From Flavobacteriaceae bacterium (lineage in GTDB: Bacteria; Bacteroidota; Bacteroidia; Flavobacteriales; Weeksellaceae), in NCBI GenBank assembly GCA_031273305.1, contig JAISSC010000057.1, positions 1 to 6,862 on the forward strand: 6,862 bases of DNA, in the 5' to 3' direction. Each line of letters opens with the position of its first letter. Within the stretch, counting starts at the first letter, position 1. Below are positions 1 to 4,517 of this stretch, in pieces. Position numbers and translations under genes: made by a program. Under the pieces are notes generated by a model. That model saw only the letters and a list, made by a program, of their open reading frames with translations, made no database searches and was not told the DNA's origin.

Positions 1-1
1 T

Positions 2-550
2 AATCCTGCTTTCAAAGGTACTAATGACCCTTGCCCCACCGGTTATCGCGTGCCTACCAAAAGCGAATGGGATGGTATTTTCAGAGGTGTAGGAGGTCTT
101 AGTATTGATGGTAGTGATCCTTTTTCTACTACTTCCAACGAAATCAACAAATGGGAGTACGTCGTCACCGGAGGTGGCACTGCCGGTTGGTTGGTTTATC
201 CACCAAAAGTTGACGCCGACAAGAATATAACGGGCTATTTTGATATTCCGACACTTTTCTTGCCCGCAGCAGGACTTCGGGCAGCTATCCCTACTGGCTC
301 TCGTGTGAATAATTGGATATATGATAATCTAGGATCTCTTCACCATGTGGGGGTACGAGGTTATTATTGGACTAGTGAAACAATGCAAAATGGGATTAGA
401 GAAATCGCAACCTACCCCTACTACGAAAACGTCAACAGTGATCTCTCATATGCCCTATGCATTGGCGGCTATACCACGTATTTCAAGGCAGATATCGTCA
501 TGGCTCCTCGTGCTATGGGCTTTAATGTGCGTTGTATTAAAGAACATTAG
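2..550 (+). CDS. C-terminal part of a secreted FISUMP-domain protein (5' end outside window)
   Basis: The frame is open from the left edge to the TAG at 548-550 and gives 182 visible residues. The order of motifs matches the FISUMP domain (Fib_succ_major, PF09603/TIGR02145): DPC at visible residues 9-11, RVP at 16-18, EW at 22-23, then GWLVYPPK, LFLPAAG, a YYWTS segment and the terminal VRCIKEH. A GTG lies at base 50, but the conserved coding sequence continues upstream of it, so it is not the start. The two complete large genes downstream have the same motifs in the same order, so this is the end of a third paralogue, probably preceded by a signal peptide and the shared N-terminal domain. 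The loop between YPPK and YYW differs strongly from the paralogues in sequence and length. The domain is related to extracellular proteins; its ligand or activity is unknown. Confidence 0.88.
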   Translation, partial: NPAFKGTNDPCPTGYRVPTKSEWDGIFRGVGGLSIDGSDPFSTTSNEINKWEYVVTGGGTAGWLVYPPKVDADKNITGYFDIPTLFLPAAGLRAAIPTGSRVNNWIYDNLGSLHHVGVRGYYWTSETMQNGIREIATYPYYENVNSDLSYALCIGGYTTYFKADIVMAPRAMGFNVRCIKEH

Positions 551-577
551 TAACCTGTCCCCAGAAAAAAATTTACA

Positions 578-594
578 GATAAACTAAGTTTATC
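578..594. other. Small hairpin after the first large gene
   Basis: GATAAAC, a TAA loop and GTTTATC form a perfect 7-bp stem 27 bases after the stop codon. No T-run follows, so it is not a standard intrinsic terminator. Nearby bases (about 551-588) resemble the region after the third large gene (5781-5822), showing that the 3' flank belongs to the duplicated unit. A GGCGTGG segment at 601-607 matches the left arm of the terminator at 3157, but the right arm is absent here. Confidence 0.4.
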
Positions 595-641
595 TTGGCA
601 GGCGTGGTAATATCCTGTGCATAAGGTCATTGCAGGCGAAC

Positions 642-671
642 GTAGAGACGTCCCAATTTGGGCGTCTCCAC
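642..671. repeat. 30-bp near-palindromic intergenic repeat, copy 1
   Basis: The core GAGACG..CCCAA/TTTGGG..CGTCTC is an imperfect inverted repeat that could fold into a hairpin. An identical 30-bp copy lies at 3366-3395 and a reversed copy with two differences at 5991-6020. All copies are in non-coding DNA after large genes. The form resembles REP- or MITE-like palindromic repeats with GAGACG/CGTCTC ends seen in Bacteroidota and cyanobacteria; assignment to a named family is not possible from the sequence alone. Confidence 0.75.
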
Positions 672-695
672 CCATGCAACATACTGAATGCTAGA

Positions 696-738
696 TCATT
701 GAACCCCCAATCGCTTCGCTTTATTGGGGGGGTAATGA
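696..738. other. Strong hairpin CCCCCAAT/ATTGGGGG with extended stem
   Basis: CCCCCAAT at 704-711 pairs with ATTGGGGG at 723-730 around an 11-base loop. The stem extends through TCATT at 696-700 and AATGA at 734-738 across an internal loop. No T-run follows on the + strand. It may block read-through from the upstream large gene or be another palindromic repeat; its role is not shown. Confidence 0.45.
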
Positions 739-948
739 ACAGAAACCCCCAAATTGAACATTTCTACATACCATAAAATTAACTCGATTATGGAAAAAAA
801 TTCCCATACATACACTTTATTATTTTCGGAAATTTTGCTGATAATTTTTAAGGTTAATTTATTTTATGCCTAAATAGTCCTATATTTTTATACGAATTAA
901 TGATATTTTATTGGGGTATAGGGGCAAATTTAATCCGCAATATTTTTT

Positions 949-964
949 ATTTTTATCGAAAAAT
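949..964. promoter_or_regulatory. Palindrome upstream of the first promoter (possible operator)
   Basis: ATTTTT, ATCG and AAAAAT form a 6-bp inverted repeat around four bases. The palindrome ends 57 bases before the -7 element, exactly as at 3686-3701 in the next unit. Identical sequence at identical spacing, in a region where neighbouring bases vary, suggests a protein-binding site. Intrinsic bending by A/T tracts is an alternative. Confidence 0.4.
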
Positions 965-998
965 ATTTGCGAAAAGAAATAATTTTGCTTGATTCTAC

Positions 999-1028
999 TT
1001 GAAATGTCAAAAATTTAGTTTATCTTTG
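999..1028 (+). promoter_or_regulatory. Bacteroidota-type promoter for the 1298-3127 gene pair
   Basis: TTG at 999-1001 and TATCTTTG at 1021-1028 are separated by 19 bases, which fits the Bacteroidota primary sigma consensus (-33 TTG, -7 TAnnTTTG). The same elements and spacing occur at 3736-3765. Transcription would start a few bases after 1028, leaving a leader of roughly 260 nt before the small gene. No second promoter of this quality is seen before the large gene, so the pair is probably co-transcribed. Confidence 0.72.
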
Positions 1029-1094
1029 TGGCGGGAAATTATACTCAAAACAATAACAAAATCAATTTAGATCCTTACGAAATGAAACCTTTAG

Positions 1095-1158
1095 TTCTTT
1101 TTAACGTTCCAAGATTGGAAGTTAGAAAAAAAACGCTTGTGCGTATACGGCGCATAAG
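1095..1158 (+). promoter_or_regulatory. Structured 5' leader with two adjacent hairpins, copy A
   Basis: Hairpin 1 (about 1095-1131) pairs TTTTTAAC..TTCC with GGAA..GTTAGAAAA around a short loop and one G/G mismatch. Hairpin 2 pairs CTTGTGCG (1136-1143) with CGCATAAG (1151-1158) across a 7-base loop, with one G-U pair. Both hairpins recur at the same place in the next unit, with changes mostly in loops, at the mismatch or compatible with pairing. This indicates a conserved RNA structure in the leader. It matches no riboswitch class known to the annotator. Confidence 0.5.
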
Positions 1159-1195
1159 GAAACATAGTTCAGACGGATATAACCTGCATTACTTG

Positions 1196-1213
1196 TTTTT
1201 TGTGGTGAGGCGG
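1196..1213 (+). promoter_or_regulatory. T-run plus GTGGTGAGGCGG motif, copy 1
   Basis: TTTTTT followed by GTGGTGAGGCGG lies 84 bases before the small-gene start. The same motif (GTAGTGAGGCGG) precedes the other three complete array genes by roughly 60-80 bases. This copy has one A-to-G difference. The function is unknown; it is transcribed, so a role at the RNA level is possible. Confidence 0.55.
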
Positions 1214-1297
1214 GGAATTACCTGTTTGACAAGTCTTTTACGAATAATTATTAACATAACATATCTTAATTATACTATAAAATTAAATTAAATTACA

Positions 1298-1678
1298 ATG
1301 AAGAAAGTTTATTTTATCTTGTTGATAACAGTTTTCTACGCCCTCCCTGCGACGGCGCAGATAGCTGTTGGTGGATCGAAACCGGAACCGGGGGCTATTA
1401 TTGATTTAAACAGCCCTTACCCTAACTCTACTGACCGTATTAAAGGTGGCTTGTTACTCTCGAATGTGGAATTACCCAACGTAACAACTATCCCCACTTC
1501 TCTTACGGGTATAACGACAGCGAATCAGAGTAGTGCAGCGGTTAAAGCGGCTCTTGTAGGTGCGTTGGTTTGGAACAGAAACGAAAATAAGGATCCGAAT
1601 CGTCCTGTTCAGGGGGTCTATATATGGACTGGTGACGGTGCTACAAATGGTTGGAAATATCTTGGCGGTAGTGACTAG
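1298..1678 (+). CDS. Small secreted protein, stand-alone N-terminal domain of the FISUMP paralogues
   Basis: This encodes 126 residues. Residues 1-20 form a Sec signal peptide (MKK, hydrophobic core, ALPATA, probable cleavage before Q21). The mature protein carries AVGGSKPEPGAIIDLNS, GGLLLSNVELPNV, GALVWN and GVYIWTGDG..WKYLGG. The pattern resembles the short domain seen at the start of many Bacteroidota surface proteins (GxxxPxxxAxLDLxS..G..VWN..YxWdGxxW). The same domain opens the large protein encoded 105 bp downstream, but here the chain stops after GGSD, at the position where the FISUMP part of the large protein begins. The mature part has no cysteine. The ATG lies in an A/T-rich AAATTACAATG context without a Shine-Dalgarno site, as usual in this phylum. 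It is the first gene of a probable two-gene operon. Its biochemical role is not recognisable. Confidence 0.85.
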   Translation: MKKVYFILLITVFYALPATAQIAVGGSKPEPGAIIDLNSPYPNSTDRIKGGLLLSNVELPNVTTIPTSLTGITTANQSSAAVKAALVGALVWNRNENKDPNRPVQGVYIWTGDGATNGWKYLGGSD

Positions 1679-1685
1679 TAGCGGC

Positions 1686-1703
1686 TTTTTTGTAGTGAGG
1701 CGG
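1686..1703 (+). promoter_or_regulatory. T-run plus GTAGTGAGGCGG motif, copy 2 (small-large spacer)
   Basis: TTTTTTGTAGTGAGGCGG starts eight bases after the small-gene stop and ends 80 bases before the large-gene ATG. The rest of the spacer ends in AAATTAAATTACAATG, as before the other array genes. Because it sits inside the probable operon it cannot be only a promoter-proximal element; it may shape translation or mRNA processing between the two genes. Confidence 0.55.
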
Positions 1704-1783
1704 GTATTACTTGTACTATTAAGTTTTTTCAAATAGCAACCGACCGGGCATATTCCATTTATATTAACTTAAATTAAATTACA

Positions 1784-3127
1784 ATGAAAAAAATTTATTC
1801 TATCTTATCTATAACAATTCTCTGCACTTTCCCTGCGATGGCGCAGATAGCCGTTGGCGGAACGGAACCGACAGAAGGAGCTATTATTGATTTAAACAGC
1901 ACTAACCTCGGCGGCTTGGTGCTGTCTAATGTGTGGTTGGTAAATGTGGAATTTATTCCCGGTAGCAATGAATTTGTTGGCATTTCAAGTGCTACTCCAC
2001 AGGATGAAAATCTGAACTTGGAAGGTATGGTGGTTTGGAACATTAACCCGGATGTTGTAGGTGGAGGTGGAAAAGGCAAAGACGAAGGTCCCTATGTTTG
2101 GGACGGTTATAGATGGAGATGTCTTGGCTGCGGCGATGTTACTCCGATTGACAACCCCGACCTCCCTGTTCGCTTGGCATATGTTGATGTCACTACCGGC
2201 GGTCCCAATGGTGGAGGCTTTGATGGCACATTAAACGGGAATGCTAGAGGCTATCCGGCTAAAGGAAAAATTATTGATAAATGGATTGAGTTTATGCCTT
2301 ATAACCTCGGTGCAGACAAGAATAACATCCAAGGAAACATGTACTACCAGTGGGGACGTAATTCTGACGGACATGAAAGCAGTTCGAGTTTTACAACTAA
2401 TACTCTGGTTAATGCTGGGAGTTATACCCCCGGTCATAGTTTGTTTATAACAAATGGCGTTAATACTGTTGGTGATTGGATTACCGGTAGTAGTAATAAT
2501 TACCCTGGGCGTTGGGGAGGAGGTTCCACACCGGGGACTAATAGTCCGGAGTATTCAGATCCGAGTCCTAAAGGTGTTAACGACCCTTGCGATGAAGGTT
2601 TTCGAGTGCCTTCTATAGACGAATGGGCAGGTATTTTCGCTGGAAGGTATAATGGTGGGGGTGAGGTAGGTACTTATTCGGATATAAGTTATAATGGTAA
2701 ATACGAGGGAGCTAACAAATGGGTGTACATTAGTAACTACAATGGTACTGGTGTTGCCGGTTGGTTGGTTTATCCGCCAAAAACAATTAAAAATGCTAGC
2801 AATCAGGACGTAATAGATGATGGTTATTATGATGCTCCAACTGACCCGGCACCACTTTTTTTGCCCGTAACAGGAGTAACAGGAGAAACAGGAGGATTAC
2901 GGCTAGGTGCCAACTACGACAAGATTTCAGGTGGGTGGGATGAACATAGTCCTTTGGGTGTTATTATTGTCGATTATAAAAGCTACTACTGGAGCAGTTC
3001 ATCGACTTCTACGTACCTTGGTTTTTCGCAAGCCATGCGTCTTTACAAAGATGGAAACGAATTCCGTGTAGCCAATATTGGCATGCCTCGTGCTAATGGC
3101 TTAAGAGTGCGTTGTATTAAAGAATAG
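1784..3127 (+). CDS. Secreted FISUMP-domain protein, paralogue 1
   Basis: This encodes 447 residues. Residues 1-20 are a Sec signal peptide (AMA, then Q21). Residues about 21-118 are the shared N-terminal domain (AVGGTEPTEGAIIDLNS, GGLVLSNV, GMVVWN, YVWDG), ending in a CLGC motif (C113, C116) that the small protein lacks. A linker leads to the FISUMP region (Fib_succ_major, PF09603/TIGR02145): WIEFMPYNLG 167-176, YYQWGR 187-192, DPC 267-269, RVP 274-276, EW 280-281, GWLVYPP 326-332, LFLPVTG 358-364, YYWSSSS 401-407 and RVRCIKE 441-447. C269 and C444 are at the family's usual cysteine positions and could form a disulfide. About 75 residues separate YYQWGR from DPC, which makes the domain longer than a minimal FISUMP unit. 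No lipobox, transmembrane helix or type IX sorting domain is seen. It probably shares a transcript with the small gene upstream. Ligand or activity is unknown. Confidence 0.9.
   Translation: MKKIYSILSITILCTFPAMAQIAVGGTEPTEGAIIDLNSTNLGGLVLSNVWLVNVEFIPGSNEFVGISSATPQDENLNLEGMVVWNINPDVVGGGGKGKDEGPYVWDGYRWRCLGCGDVTPIDNPDLPVRLAYVDVTTGGPNGGGFDGTLNGNARGYPAKGKIIDKWIEFMPYNLGADKNNIQGNMYYQWGRNSDGHESSSSFTTNTLVNAGSYTPGHSLFITNGVNTVGDWITGSSNNYPGRWGGGSTPGTNSPEYSDPSPKGVNDPCDEGFRVPSIDEWAGIFAGRYNGGGEVGTYSDISYNGKYEGANKWVYISNYNGTGVAGWLVYPPKTIKNASNQDVIDDGYYDAPTDPAPLFLPVTGVTGETGGLRLGANYDKISGGWDEHSPLGVIIVDYKSYYWSSSSTSTYLGFSQAMRLYKDGNEFRVANIGMPRANGLRVRCIKE
2870..2896 (+). repeat. Three tandem 9-bp repeats inside the FISUMP domain
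   Basis: The unit ACAGGAGNA occurs three times in a row and encodes a TG-rich loop (V-T-G-V-T-G-E-T-G-G) just after LFLPV. The paralogue encoded at 4518-5780 has only one short TSG at this place and no repeat. The array keeps the frame, so copy-number change would lengthen or shorten a loop by three residues. Confidence 0.75.
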
Positions 3128-3156
3128 TTACTTAGTTCTTCTGAAAAAGTTTATAG

Positions 3157-3193
3157 GCGTGGCAATCTTATAACAAGGTTGCCACGCTTTTTT
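3157..3193 (+). terminator. Intrinsic terminator of the 1298-3127 gene pair
   Basis: GCGTGGCAA (3157-3165) pairs perfectly with TTGCCACGC (3179-3187) across a 13-base loop and is followed at once by TTTTTT. It lies 30 bases after the large-gene stop. It is the only full terminator of this form in the window; the matching places in the other two units are altered. Confidence 0.85.
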
Positions 3194-3256
3194 GCGAACG
3201 CAATGCAGTGTAGCTTGGCAATGACGAGACATAACTTAATGTATATCAATTAGTTA

Positions 3257-3495
3257 CACGCCTAACGGCGTGCTATTAGGGGTGGTGAGGGAGATTATTT
3301 ATTCTACCGAGCTAACATCCCGAATGGGATGTCCTTAATTACGCCTGCAAATCCTGTTAGGAATTGTAGAGACGTCCCAATTTGGGCGTCTCCACGTTAT
3401 GTCGTTCACGTTATCATTGTCGAGATTGCCACATTCCCTGAACCGTTCAACCCTTTTTGGGGTTGGAAAATAGGGACGTTCCTGCGTGAGCGTCC
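3257..3495. repeat. Cluster of different short hairpins in the intergenic region
   Basis: Several unrelated short stems occur close together: CACGCC-taac-GGCGTG (3257-3272), ACATCCC-gaat-GGGATGT (3315-3332), the 30-bp repeat at 3366-3395, CAACCC/GGGTTG (3448-3465) and GGACG/CGTCC (3474-3495). None is followed by a T-run and no open frame is convincing. The segment has little likeness to the matching region at 600-740 apart from the 30-bp repeat, so it looks like a mosaic of small palindromic repeats. Confidence 0.5.
3366..3395. repeat. 30-bp near-palindromic intergenic repeat, copy 2
   Basis: This copy is identical over 30 bp to 642-671, with the GAGACG..CCCAA/TTTGGG..CGTCTC core. The flanking bases differ from those of copy 1, so the repeat behaves as a separate element and is not just part of the duplicated block. 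Confidence 0.75.
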
Positions 3496-3685
3496 AATAT
3501 GAATAACCCCCAATGAATTAACCCAATTATGAAAAAAAACTTTCCTGCATACACTTTATTATTTTTAGGGATTTTGCTGATAATTTGTAGGTTTAATTCC
3601 GACCATCCCTAAATAAATTTGTCTTTTTTTGAAATAATATTATCTTTTTGGGGTGTAGGGTTAAATTTAATCAACAATACCCTTT

Positions 3686-3701
3686 ATTTTTATCGAAAAA
3701 T
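3686..3701. promoter_or_regulatory. Palindrome upstream of the second promoter (possible operator)
   Basis: ATTTTT-ATCG-AAAAAT is identical to 949-964 and also ends 57 bases before the -7 element. Fixed spacing in both units supports a binding site acting on the promoter. Confidence 0.4.
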
Positions 3702-3735
3702 CTTTGCGAAAAAGAATAATTTTGTTTGATTTTGC

Positions 3736-3765
3736 TTGGAACATCAAAAATTTAGTTTATCTTTG
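3736..3765 (+). promoter_or_regulatory. Bacteroidota-type promoter for the 4024-5780 gene pair
   Basis: TTG at 3736-3738 and TATCTTTG at 3758-3765 have a 19-base spacer, the same as in the preceding unit. The AAAAATTTAGTT before the -7 element is identical in both copies. The leader to the small gene would be about 250 nt. Confidence 0.72.
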
Positions 3766-3834
3766 CATCAGGATATTAACACGAAACTAAACAAATTCAA
3801 TTAACACATATCCTTCAGAAAACAGAACCTTTAG

Positions 3835-3897
3835 CTCTTTTTAACATTCCGGATTTGGAAGTTAGAAGAGAGAACTTGTGCGTATATAATGCATAAG
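3835..3897 (+). promoter_or_regulatory. Structured 5' leader with two adjacent hairpins, copy B
   Basis: Hairpin 1 pairs CTCTT(T)TTAAC..TTCC with GGAA..GTTAGAAGAG (about 3835-3870), with one bulged T and a mismatch. Hairpin 2 pairs CTTGTGCG (3875-3882) with TGCATAAG (3890-3897) across TATATAA. Compared with copy A, the lower stem of hairpin 1 gains G-C pairs by changes on both sides, and the closing G-C of hairpin 2 becomes G-U, so pairing is kept. Confidence 0.5.
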
Positions 3898-3926
3898 AGA
3901 ACATAGTTACATTATTTATTTTTTTA

Positions 3927-3944
3927 TTTTTTGTAGTGAGGCGG
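3927..3944 (+). promoter_or_regulatory. T-run plus GTAGTGAGGCGG motif, copy 3
   Basis: TTTTTTGTAGTGAGGCGG ends 79 bases before the second small gene. It is identical to copy 2 and is followed, as in copy 4, by a later AATTAACACGGCAT block. Confidence 0.55.
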
Positions 3945-4023
3945 AGGTTGCTTGTTTTACGAGTTTCTTCCGAATAACAATTAACACGGCATGTTATAAT
4001 TAATACTATAAAACTAAAATGCA

Positions 4024-4428
4024 ATGAAAAAAGTTTATTTTATCTTACTGATAACAGTTTTCTACGCTCTCCCTGCTGCGGCACAAATAGCCGTTGGCGG
4101 ATCAAAACCTACAGAGGGAGCCATCATAGATTTGAACAATAATCTTAACAATGAACGTGACCGAGCCAAAGGCGGTTTGTTGCTGTCGAATGTGACATTA
4201 ACTAGTTTAACAGACATCCCCACCGATCAATTTACGGGTATGGCCGGTTTGAATCAGACGGCTTTATCTGCTGCCAAAATTGCACTTACAGGTGCGATGG
4301 TTTGGAACATTGGTTACACCCACCCCACTAATCCTAGTCTGGATATCAAAAAAGGCGTTTATATCTGGGTTTGGACAGGCACCAACCCCACCACTGACGG
4401 ATGGAAATATCTCGGCGGCGGCGACTAA
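4024..4428 (+). CDS. Small secreted protein, stand-alone N-terminal domain, second paralogue
   Basis: This encodes 134 residues and is clearly homologous to the 126-residue product at 1298-1678. The signal peptide is nearly identical (residues 1-20, ending ALPAAA before Q21). The mature chain has AVGGSKPTEGAIIDLNN, AKGGLLLSNVTL, TGAMVWN, GVYIWVWTG and WKYLGGGD at the C-terminus. The regions between these blocks differ in length and sequence (for example residues 67-88 and 97-109), whereas the blocks are kept. No cysteine is present in the mature part, and the chain ends where the large paralogue continues into its FISUMP part. The large gene follows after 89 bp with no terminator between, so co-transcription is likely. 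No enzymatic motif is visible; a structural or partner role for the large protein is inference. Confidence 0.85.
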   Translation: MKKVYFILLITVFYALPAAAQIAVGGSKPTEGAIIDLNNNLNNERDRAKGGLLLSNVTLTSLTDIPTDQFTGMAGLNQTALSAAKIALTGAMVWNIGYTHPTNPSLDIKKGVYIWVWTGTNPTTDGWKYLGGGD

Positions 4429-4436
4429 CGACAGCT

Positions 4437-4454
4437 TTTTTTGTAGTGAGGCGG
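4437..4454 (+). promoter_or_regulatory. T-run plus GTAGTGAGGCGG motif, copy 4 (small-large spacer)
   Basis: The motif has a 7-base T-run (4436-4442) and starts eight bases after the small-gene stop, the same offset as in the first unit. The large-gene ATG follows 63 bases later, after AATTAACACGGCATATTAAT and an A/T-rich stretch ending in AAATTACAATG. Confidence 0.55.
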
Positions 4455-4517
4455 AGGGCTATAAGTTTTTTGAAATAATAATTAACACGGCATATTAATA
4501 CTAAAAATTAAATTACA

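Larger units (their letters stand above)
743..1297 (+). repeat. Promoter-leader module of the array, copy A
   Basis: This non-coding stretch aligns with 3503-4023 over nearly its whole length, from the AACCCCCAA block through the promoter and leader to the start codon. Shared blocks include CATACACTTTATTATTTT, ATTTTGCTGATAATTT, ATCGAAAAAT, the promoter, two leader hairpins and the GTAGTGAGGCGG-type motif. The part before the promoter is very A/T-rich. No convincing gene is present: the longest open frame (GTG at 1028) begins inside the promoter and is not kept in copy B. Confidence 0.8.
3503..4023 (+). repeat. Promoter-leader module of the array, copy B
   Basis: This aligns with 743-1297, with small insertions and deletions. 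The fixed parts are the upstream palindrome, the promoter, both leader hairpins and the GTAGTGAGGCGG motif; the stretches between them vary more. No gene is visible here. The open frame seen in copy A is interrupted in this copy. Confidence 0.8.

Noticed and set aside
345..587. Open frames overlapping the large and small genes in other frames or on the minus strand (for example 345-587, 1472-1732, 1795-2079, 2231-2450, 4280-4498, 4529-4798, 4930-5139, 5111-5293)
   Set aside because: They lie over well-supported coding sequence, have no recognisable domains, and recur in the paralogues only because the true frame is conserved.
642..671. CRISPR repeat
   Set aside because: The three 30-bp copies are 2.6-2.7 kb apart and one is reversed, so there is no array with regular spacers.
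1028..1291. Open frame of 87 codons in the first leader
   Set aside because: Its GTG start is inside the -7 promoter element, its basic and irregular composition is not protein-like, and an indel plus a stop break it in the matching leader before 4024. An internal ATG at 1083 is also not kept in that copy.
743..1297. Invertible promoter (phase-variation switch)
   Set aside because: No inverted repeats flank the promoter at a suitable distance, and both promoter copies have the same orientation toward their genes.
2500..3127. Diversity-generating retroelement with the FISUMP C-terminus as variable region
   Set aside because: FISUMP and C-type-lectin-like domains invite this idea, but no template repeat, reverse transcriptase or adenine-specific difference pattern between copies is visible here. 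A reverse transcriptase outside the window cannot be excluded.
3050..3127. Type IX secretion C-terminal domain on the large proteins
   Set aside because: The C-terminus is the final strand of the FISUMP domain (VRCIK), with no extra sorting domain after it.
3815..4024. Minus-strand open frame across the second leader
   Set aside because: It covers the conserved leader hairpins and motif, has low-complexity A/T-driven composition, and is not matched in the other leader.
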